NCBI GenBank assembly: GCA_005408345.1
Contig: SEMN01000151.1
Location: 1 to 64,000, forward strand
Origin: Macquaria australasica
Taxonomy: Eukaryota > Chordata > Actinopteri > Centrarchiformes > Percichthyidae
Direction: 5' to 3'
Length of the DNA: 64,000 nucleotides
Made by a program: the position numbers and the translations under genes. Shown here in pieces: positions 46,949 through 64,000 of the stretch. Numbering within the stretch: position 1 is the first letter of the stretch; every line of letters begins with the position of its first letter. Below the pieces are notes generated by a model. It was not told where the DNA came from. It did not search any database and saw only the letters and a list, made by a program, of their open reading frames with translations.

Positions 46949-47990
46949 GTGATTCACCGTTTAGATACATTAACCCGGGACTAACGTCGTGATTCACCGT
47001 TTAGATACATTAACCCGGGACTAACGCCGTGATTCACCGTTTAGATACATTAACCCGGGACTAAAGTCGTGATTCACCGTTTAGACACATTAACCCGGGA
47101 CTAAAGTCGTGATTCACCGTTTAGAGACATTAACCCGGGACTAAAGTCGTGATTCACCGTTTAGACACATTAACCCGGGACTAAAGTCGTGATTCACCGT
47201 TTAGACACATTAACCCGGGACTAAAGTCGTGATTCACCGTTTAGATACATTAACCCGGGACTAACGTCGTGATTCACCGTTTAGATACATTAACCCGGGA
47301 CTAACGCCGTGATTCACCGTTTAGACACATTAACCCGGGACTAACGCAGTGATTCACCGTTTAGACACATTAACCCGGGACTAACGCCGTGATTCACCGT
47401 TTAGACACATTAACCCGGGACTAACGCCGTGATTCACCGTTTAGATACATTAACCCGGGACTAAAGTCGTGATTCACCGTTTAGACACATTAACCCGGGA
47501 CTAAAGTCGTGATTCACGTTTAGACACATTAACCCGGGACTCGTGATTCACCGTTTAGACATTAACCCGGGACTAAAGTCGTGATTCACCGTTTAGATAC
47601 ATTAATCCGGGACTAACGCCGTGATTCACCGTTTAGATACATTAATCCGGGACTAACGCCGTGATTCACCGTTTAGATACATTAATCCGGGACTAAAGTC
47701 GTGATTCACCGTTTAGACACATTAACCCGGGACTAAAGTCGTGATTCACCGTTTAGATACATTAACCCGGGACTAAAGTCGTGATTCACCGTTTAGACAC
47801 ATTAACCCGGGACTAACGCCGTGATTCACCGTTTAGACACATTAACCCAGGACTAAAGTCGTGATTCACCGTTTAGATACATTAACCCGGGACTAAAGTC
47901 GTGATTCACCGTTTAGACACATTAACCCAGGACTAAAGTCGTGATTCACCGTTTAGACACATTAACCCGGGACTAAAGTCGTGATTCACC
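46949..47990. repeat. 40-bp minisatellite, about 26 units
   Basis: The unit is GTGATTCACCGTTTAGA[TC]AC and then ATTAACCCGGGACTAA[CA]G[TC]C. Sites at unit positions 18, 27-28 and 37-39 vary in a patchy pattern across the array. A few units are shortened (47,513-47,575 and the last one). The array ends about 0.7 kb before the vcpip1 start codon. Each unit has a CCCGGG. Confidence 0.95.
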
Positions 47991-48489
47991 GGGACTAACG
48001 TGTATTTCTAACAAGGTGCTCAGAGGTTAATTAAATAAAATAAATAATAAACACAGATATCTGTACATTCAGGTTTAGCAACACTCTGCTAACAGCTATC
48101 CAGCAGGCTAGGAGCTAAGCTAACCGGTAAACTCCCGCCGTCAGTACCGTATCATACAAACCGCACCTGCACCACAAAATGTACAAACACCTGCAGCCAA
48201 AGAAAAAACGTTTTCATACATTTCAGGGAGCAAATGTATGAGATACCTTTGGAAACAAACCGCCATGATTCTGCCTTACACACTTCCTGACACAACAAAA
48301 CGCAACTGCGGCGCGTTGCATTCTGGTAAATATAGTCTATTGAACGTCAACGTTGCTAGTTTTAATAATTTAACAATGTATTCGTGTTAAATGAATAGAT
48401 ATTGTCTCATTGTCGAGTGATACTGGCACAAGGAGAAGTGAAAAGGTAGTCGTTGTCTTTCTCACGTGTAAATATTCAAACGTAAATCA

Positions 48490-48710
48490 CACGGCACAAC
48501 TACAAGTCCCACAACCGCACGTCATGACGTAGGCACGTTTAGCAACGGTCGGTTGCTAAAGGAAAAAACAGCCGCTTCCGTGTTGTTCTTGTGTTATTCT
48601 GGTAAATATCCGCCGTTAGCGGAGTCAGAGCTCGCCTGGCAGCCCCGCCGCACCGTCACTGTCATGGTCCTGTGAAGCTGACACACAGTCTCAGCTCCCT
48701 CTCACCGGAA
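48490..48710 (+). promoter_or_regulatory. vcpip1: vcpip1 promoter and 5' leader
   Basis: This is a CpG-containing stretch without a TATA box. ACTACAAGTCCCACAA at 48,499-48,514 resembles the ZNF143 site. CATGACGTAGG (about 48,524) holds a CRE half-site. TTTAGCAAC-GGTCG-GTTGCTAAA at 48,538-48,560 is a perfect inverted repeat made of two RFX-type half-sites. A three-codon upstream open frame (ATG GTC CTG TGA, 48,664-48,675) precedes the main start. Confidence 0.5.
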
Positions 48711-57744
<9,034 letters not shown>

Positions 57745-58632
57745 TCACTCCTGACCCCAGCACCGCCCCCGCCCCGCCCCGCCTCGCCTCGCCTCGCCAC
57801 GCCGGCACCTTTGGGTCATAATGCCTCAGGTCGGATCCTAAAGCTTTGGTCTTCATCGTGTTTTGTTGTCTTACTGCATGACTAAAGACCGAGCTGACCG
57901 CCCTCACCTCCCTGCAGACTCGGGGTGGGACGATAATCCATGAGACGATATATTGTGACACGCTCTCTGCGATACATCATTGATACTCTCACACTAATAT
58001 CACACTTCTGTTGCAATACTGAGGCTGTTGCCGTGTGTGTGTGTGTTTAAACTCTATGCACTTACTCACACAACTCTGTTCAACTAATAAACACAACATA
58101 TGATTGATTCCTGCTTTTGAGAGAATGATTTTGCCTTTTTTAGGATACATTTTTCTCTTCAGTTGATGATGTATCGTAAACGACTGTCTTGCAATATATC
58201 ACTGCGTCGCCTGTGTGGTGACGGGATTGGATCTTTATCCCTGTGATTCCCACCTGCAGAAGCCTGATCCTCGCTGTAAACACACTGATGTCCGACGCTC
58301 GGATTCCTGCGTGAGACGCATTCCTGTAGATAGAAGAATCCTCTGAGTCTTAATCTGCCACCAGGAGGAGAGCTGCTGGTCGCCGGCAGAGTAATGTGCT
58401 GCAAACATGCTTCCGTCAAAGTGCACGCTCCCAAAAGTGCACCAGCCTCTGTACGCATCAACACCTTCATCGCTGAAATCTGCTTTTCCACCGTCCATCT
58501 GTCTGTCTGAGGACCGCTGGGAGAATTCTGGATCTGCGTTTGCTTGACCGCCTGGTTTGACCTGAAATTTTATCCCCCAACAGTCACCACTTAAAGTTGA
58601 CATTTAATGTTCTTGTTTTCCAAAACACACTG

Positions 58633-59087
58633 ACTACGTTTACATGCACCAAATATTCCAGTTTCTGCCCTTATTCCGAAATAGACAGTATTCCTACTGA
58701 GCTGTTTACAGGCTGATGAAGATGAATATTCCACTAATATTCCCGTTTCCATGCAGCCTTGTTGGACCGTGTGAACTCAGCCTCCCTCTTTCATTCGTTC
58801 AACCACCTTCTTGAAAAGGTCGGCTCATATCCAAATTGTGCTTGCATCTCTGCTCCAGCCTTGTTGGTTTGTTTCCAGCACAGAGCTGACCGTAAACAGG
58901 AAGAGGCCGTGAACGAGCTGTATACATGTCCAAAGAACGCTGCTAAATCCTGAAGAATATCAGCAGATCCCACATGGCTTAATCAGAAACTGCTACATTC
59001 GGAATAAGGCCTAATTCGGAATATGCTGTTTACCTGACCCGTATCAAACTGGAATATTGTGCCCGTCAGTGTGCATGTAAACGTAGT
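58633..59087. mobile_element. MITE with ACTACGTTTACATGCAC ends
   Basis: The left end ACTACGTTTACATGCAC (58,633-58,649) and right end GTGCATGTAAACGTAGT (59,071-59,087) are perfect 17-bp inverted repeats. The interior has further mirrored phrases such as ATTCCGAAAT / ATTCGGAATA. The element is 455 bp and non-coding. Confidence 0.85.
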
Positions 59088-60987
59088 GTTGATGTGCAGC
59101 ACCTGAATCCAGCTTCAGACCAGCCTGTGCCACCTGCAGGGAGAGTAACAGCTGCACCTGCAGGTAAAGAGTGTTACTGTTTTATTTTTTACATTTTAAA
59201 CCTCTGAAATGTCAGTTTTGTTTAACGCAGTGTCACATCAGATCGTGACCGAAGATGTAGCGGTATCGGCGTGTGTGTTGGCCGACAGGTAACGAGAAGT
59301 GTCAGTAAAGAAACGTCAAGATATATTTGAGGTCATTTAGAAACATAGTTTGTCCAGGAGAGACAAGTTTATTTTTACTCTGTTAAATGTCCTGGGAACT
59401 ACTTTGTAACCCAGTTTAAATTTCCTTATGAAAGATATTTGATAATGATAAAGTTTTATGTTTAAAAAAGGAATATTGGCTGATATGTTATTATCTGGTT
59501 GTTGGTATTGGCCACATAGGTTGACTTAGTTCTGTCTTTCTGAATATTTGCACTGTAAACTTTGGTGTTATTAAAATCCTTTACATGTTGAATGTTTACT
59601 GGTAGAACAGTTGGACAGTAGACTACAGATAATTAAGACACATTTGTCTGACGGTCAAGTGCCTGAAAAAAATTAAATTTTAACCAAAACATTCAAAAAC
59701 TGCAACTGAAACACTCGTTGCCTGCAGGGGACAGCAGCTGTTACTGTTTCTGTTCCACCTGGTTTTCTAAAAAACTGACACACTGTAAAATAAAAAAGAG
59801 TATATACTGAAATGGACAGTAACTTTGAAACAGCTAAATCATTTTAATGAGAGAAAACAACGAGCATCTCGGCCATGGAGGCGCTTTCAGAGCTGTAAGG
59901 GAGCTGCAGTTGTGTCTTTGTTAAGTGTATTATAATTTGGAGAAAAAGCTCCAGGATTGTTTCAGGACACATACTGTAAGAAACTTATTTTCTGCAAAAG
60001 TGACTCCAGCTGTGTGGAGGTGTTGCAGGTGTGTTGAACTGGTCTGAGAATGAGAAGCCCGACCCCCGAGGTGCTTCACATCTGAAAAACAAAAAACATC
60101 AGTGGATCAGTCGTTACACTCTCGGCTCACTAAAGTTTCTTTAGTCGAGGACAACCTATCATTTATTTTCCTAATTTTCAAAACTGACATCTGCATTTAA
60201 ATGTAAGTTGCTAAAAAGCAGTTAAAGTTGGTTAAAGTAAGAGATTAATGATTAAGTGTGATTTCTTTTCTTCTTGAGCTGCGGTCACATCACTCCTCTG
60301 TTTAACAAAACTTCCCCGAACCAGAACTGAGTGATGATCACAACTTCTTCATTTCCAAACTCATTGTTCCTATTGGCTGATCGCAGTCAAAGGTGAACTC
60401 TGACCTGCGAGAGGAAACGCACTTCAGCAGACGTAAGACAGAGTGAATGTCTGCAGGACTGAGGCGTCATGTGACCGCACCTTTACTGTCACCTGTTTCT
60501 CTGGCTTCATGTTTGAAACCTCCCATTTAAAAAGATAAACCAGGTCCAGGTTTGGAGTCCAGTTTAAAAACAGTATGTGGATCTGATATTTGGTGAAGAG
60601 GCCCGCCAGCTTCTGTCCTATGCAAAAAACAAATCTTCACTGAACTTCCTTTAAAAACTAAACATCAATCTGTGTAGCTTCACAGCAGAGAGGTTGTATG
60701 TTAAATATCCACAGGAGTCTGGTGACACTAGATTCAGATGAAAAAGACTTATTTTCTTTCTTCTGTTTGGTTCTGGGGGAAGAAAAGCATCGAGACGCTC
60801 TGACGAGCAGCTGCAGACGTCTTTCAGCATCGAGTCACAGTTTGAGGCTCCGCTCGTCATCAGCGTTTCTTTCAGATTGCAGCTACTGTTTACGTTCGTA
60901 CCTGTGAGTCACATGAATGAGCTGTTTGTGTCTGGACTACGTGGGAGTGTCTTCAAAGACTTTCTTTAACCCTGCAGCTACAAACTA

Positions 60988-61288
60988 CACCGTATGGCCA
61001 AAAGTATGTAGACAGCCTACTTTTGATTAGATTTATTGATAGATCTGCAGAACACTCCAATACGAGGAGTAACGCGTTTCCAACCTGGTCCCAAAAACTA
61101 CAGGCATTTTCTGTTTTGTGTCGGTCCAATGAAGGGAACTCGTAATGCTCCCGCATACGATGAAGTTTTAGACAACAGTGTTCTTTCAGACTGAAACCAG
61201 CAGAGTGGACGCTGTTATTAATGAACACGGTGTCACAATCACATATGCATGAGATGTTGAGGATTTCACATACTTTTGGCCGTCAGGT
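60988..61288. mobile_element. Tc1/mariner-type MITE
   Basis: The left end ACACCGTATGGCCAAAAGTA and then TGTAGACA (60,988-61,016) pairs with the right end CACATACTTTTGGCCGTCAG (about 61,268-61,287). The interior phrase ACCAGCAGAGTGGACG is shared, inverted, with the remnant at 16,070-16,330. It is about 300 bp and non-coding. Confidence 0.75.
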
Positions 61289-61943
61289 GCTCGGAGATTT
61301 AAAAGGTATGTCCTAATTCTTTGAAAAGAACCCAACAGATTTTGGTCCAGCTTCCACCTGAGTTTGGGTCCATGCAGGGAAAATGTTTTGCAGCAGCAGG
61401 AAAAGAAAGTCTTTGTGATACACTTGCTGTAGGTTTTATTTACCAGCCTGCTGCTTGTATCTTGAGTTTCATGTTGATTTTATTCTTGATTTCTGCTGCC
61501 GAGGACTAACTTTGAAACGCTCCCTTTAAAATCTCTGTTTTCTGTGAGGAAAAGAAGTTCGCTCTTTGTCAGATTTTTACTTTTTCTGATATCATAAAAT
61601 AGACATTTTGTGAGTTCCTGGGAGGCAGAAATCACAGAGTGTTTCGACTCGGCACGTAGACGAGAAAGATGTGTGTTTTGTGCACTGATTTTATTTTTGA
61701 GGAAATCAGCGGCTCATATTCACGATTCATTAAACCAAAAGTCTCAAATATCCAAACGAGGTGACGTAAGAGCAAGAAATCACCTTAAGAACCTTCTGAA
61801 GTTGTGATTCGACGCTTATAGAGACCTCTGCAACAGTTTTCCCAGCATCCTTTGTGGCTCTTCTCACTACAAGGATCCCTTCAGTTTCATTTGAGCCACA
61901 GAAGGTTCAGTGTTCAGCGTCAGACGCCTGAACTGTAAAACTA

Positions 61944-62202
61944 GTTTAAAGGAATACTTTGACATTTTGGGAAATACGCTTATTCTCCTTCTTGCTGAGA
62001 GTTTACCGCTCTCGGGTTAGTTTAGCTTAGCATAAAGACTGGAAACAGATTAACAGGTTAGATCTAAACCAAAAACAACACGTTGTGGTTGTACAGGGTG
62101 ATGTGTCAGACTGTAGACTTTATGCTAAGCTAAGCTAATCAACGGCTAGCAGTAGTTTCATATTTAGCGTATTTCCCAAAATGCTGAAAGTCACTTTACA
62201 CG
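61944..62202. mobile_element. MITE with 'CATTTTGGGAAATACGC' ends
   Basis: The left end TTTAAAGGAATACTTTGACA and then TTTTGGGAAATACGCT is mirrored by AGCGTATTTCCCAAAATGCT and then GAAAGTCACTTTACACG. The interior GGTTAGTTTAGCTTAGCATAAAGACTGG is characteristic of a common teleost element and is itself mirrored near 62,120 (ATGCTAAGCTAAGCTAATC). Confidence 0.8.
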
Positions 62203-62789
62203 TTTGTTGCCAACAAAATGTTTTTCCACGTCTGCGTGTTTCTGCAGGAACGACGTGGAGTCGGAGGAGCGGATCGTCAGGCCTTAAAATCAAATCAATT
62301 TGTTTTACATTGTTTTACTTTTAACTGTTGATTTTACCTCAAACTCCGTTCATCTTCATGTTTGACCTTAAACATGTTTTTGGCGAAAACAAATCTCCGT
62401 CTCTAAATGTGTTTCGGCTCTCTGAGGTTGATTTTGCCGTCGAGGTGAACAAATGTGAGACTCTTTGCACTTTGACACGAAGAGGGAATGTTAGCGTAGC
62501 AAGCTGATGTTAGCTGCACCTGGATCGCCATCAGTCAGAGAGGAAAGCGCTCGCACGAATCAAAAAGAAGGAAAGTTTGCTCAGACGACACTGCTGTAAC
62601 AGACTTGAACTTTTCTTTGTGACTGCTGTACTAACGACATGAATTGTAATCCAGCTGTATAATAGTATATATTGTAGTATATTTGGACCTGTACAGAAAC
62701 ACAGATCGTTCAGCTCCTTCAGTTCTTTTCTTTTTTTTTGTTAACCTGGTTTGCTAATAAAATATTGATGATACACGGCTTCGACATCG

Positions 62790-64000
62790 CTGTTTGCATG
62801 TGTGATGAGTTTTCAACCCCAACAATAAAATCACTTCCTTCACTTTGTCGTCACTGACGGGTTTTTTCTGTGTTCATGTTTGTGCTTCACATCAGTGTTG
62901 TGTCCATTTTCTGAACCGTGTTTCAGTTTGTTTCTGCAAAAATCAACCTGCAGAGAAAACGGAGAAAAGTTACCCCGAGTTTTTGTTTGACAGTTTGAAT
63001 GTTATCTTCCATGTGATTTTGCGTATATTTGCCACATCATGATGTATGTCACTATTATAAAGTATCCTTTTTAATATTGTGATAAGGATTTCAGTCATAT
63101 GTCAAAGTTTATATTATTGTGGCCTGCTGCTAATGCTAACTGTAGCTAGCTAAACAACATGCAGTTGAATGTTTGAATATTGAAAGTTAATTGCGATTCT
63201 TTAAAAAAGAAATCCTGAAATGCAGCTCAGTAGTCCAGTCAGGTCTGTTTCTTCCAGAAGTTATCCTTCATGAAACCTTATTTAACAGGAAGCACCACAG
63301 AGCCACATGAGACGTTTACAGCACAAGTCAATATAATGAAGGCAAAAGTAGGGACATGCTGATCCGGTCACAGAATTCAGTGAAACACCTGAAACAGGAC
63401 AGAAAGAAGCGAGATCTTCAACGATCCTCTCAAACCCGAAGTTTTAAACAAACTGAGCAACTTACTGAAACACCCGAGAGCTTCAACTTTATTAGACTGC
63501 AGTGACGAGACAACAACGTCTCCACTGACTGAAATAACGACGCTAACCTACCTGTTGACCAGGAGGCCATCGCATCGTCTGCTGCAAATTTCATTTCCAG
63601 GTATTAATTTATATTTGTTAACAATGCTGAAACGGTTAGTGGATCAATCGACCACAGTTTTGACAATCGATTGATTGTTTTAAGTAATAAATGAAGCAAA
63701 AACACCAACAGTTCTTCCAGTGTCTCAGATTCTCTGCTGTTCTCAGTTTGACCTGAATATGAACTGACAGCATTTTTCACTGTTTCCTGACATTTTATTG
63801 ACTAAACAGTTAATTGAAAACAAAATAATCATGATTAGTCGATCAGGATTAAACTTAAATTATGATTTACTAAAAATAAAAGCTCTTGAATGAAATAATC
63901 ATCTACTGGATGGTCAGTTGAACTGAGTTGATGTTAAAAGTCGACATATCCACATCACGATTTGGCCTGAAAGCCCTTAAAGATCCTCTCCAGCATCATA
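62790..64000. other. Downstream spacer
   Basis: No gene is supported. 63,620-63,850 is a diverged copy of the 'CGATTAATC' MITE family (AATGCTGAAACGGTTAGTGG, then CGATTGATTGTTTTAAG, then ATAATCATGATTAGTCGATC). Confidence 0.45.

Larger units (their letters stand above)
57745..62790 (+). other. vcpip1: vcpip1 3' untranslated region and downstream (extent uncertain)
   Basis: A C-rich stretch with CGCCTCGCC repeats follows the stop codon. The first AATAAA is at 58,086-58,091. A stronger candidate 3' end is AATAAA at 62,756-62,761, followed by GT-rich sequence (TGTGTGATGAGTTTT), which would give a UTR of about 5 kb containing three MITE-like elements. No other gene is supported in this span. Confidence 0.4.

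Noticed and set aside
46949..47990. CRISPR-like array
   Set aside because: The units are directly head-to-tail with no unique spacers, and the setting is a vertebrate genome. The same applies to the array at 9,083-10,664.
48672..48710. A vcpip1 start 13 codons upstream of the ATG at 48,711
   Set aside because: The codon at 48,672 is GTG, not ATG, and the next in-frame ATG at 48,711 has good context and leads straight into the conserved region.

Overview
The window looks like the genome of a spiny-rayed (percomorph-type) teleost fish. It has split vertebrate genes with GT-AG introns, fish-type LINEs and MITE-like elements, long CA/GT microsatellites, and teleost-style Myc, T-cell receptor gamma and VCPIP1 proteins. 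The species cannot be named from sequence alone. No bacterial, viral or CRISPR features are present.

Layout. 1-17,170 is gene-poor. It holds an L2-type LINE 3' end, microsatellites, several non-autonomous DNA elements, and a 42/44-bp minisatellite (9,083-10,664) interrupted by a perfect inverted copy of a 286-bp segment found about 0.85 kb upstream. 17,170-21,080 (minus) is a myc gene with two coding exons, a probable short non-coding first exon and an upstream E2F-type site. 22,300-26,300 is a repeat-rich spacer with (AGT)n tracts, five CTCF-like motifs and a LINE fragment with a 5' inversion. 26,690-44,940 is a compact T-cell receptor gamma (TRG) region made of two V-J-C cassettes in opposite, tail-to-tail orientation. 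Cassette 1 (plus) is V 26,859-27,313, J 27,960-28,014, C 31,073-31,646. Cassette 2 (minus) is V 44,772-44,313, J 41,295-41,226, C 36,640-35,947. All four recombination signals are readable, with 23-type signals on V and 12-type on J. Both cassettes carry the same L1-clade LINE in the J-C intron, so they are duplicates of one ancestral cassette. 46,949-47,990 is a 40-bp minisatellite. 48,500-57,744 (plus) is vcpip1, with three coding exons encoding 1,176 residues. Downstream sequence to 64,000 holds a possible long 3' UTR and several MITE-like elements.

Function. The cassettes would supply gamma chains for gamma-delta T cells after RAG-mediated V-J joining and splicing to C. Myc is a bHLH-zipper growth regulator. 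VCPIP1 is an OTU-family deubiquitinase that works with p97/VCP in Golgi/ER membrane fusion. The most notable system here is the mirrored two-cassette TRG locus. Its two constant genes are nearly identical except for a 120-nt repeat expansion in the connecting-peptide exon of one of them and a few substitutions, one of which creates an extra cysteine.
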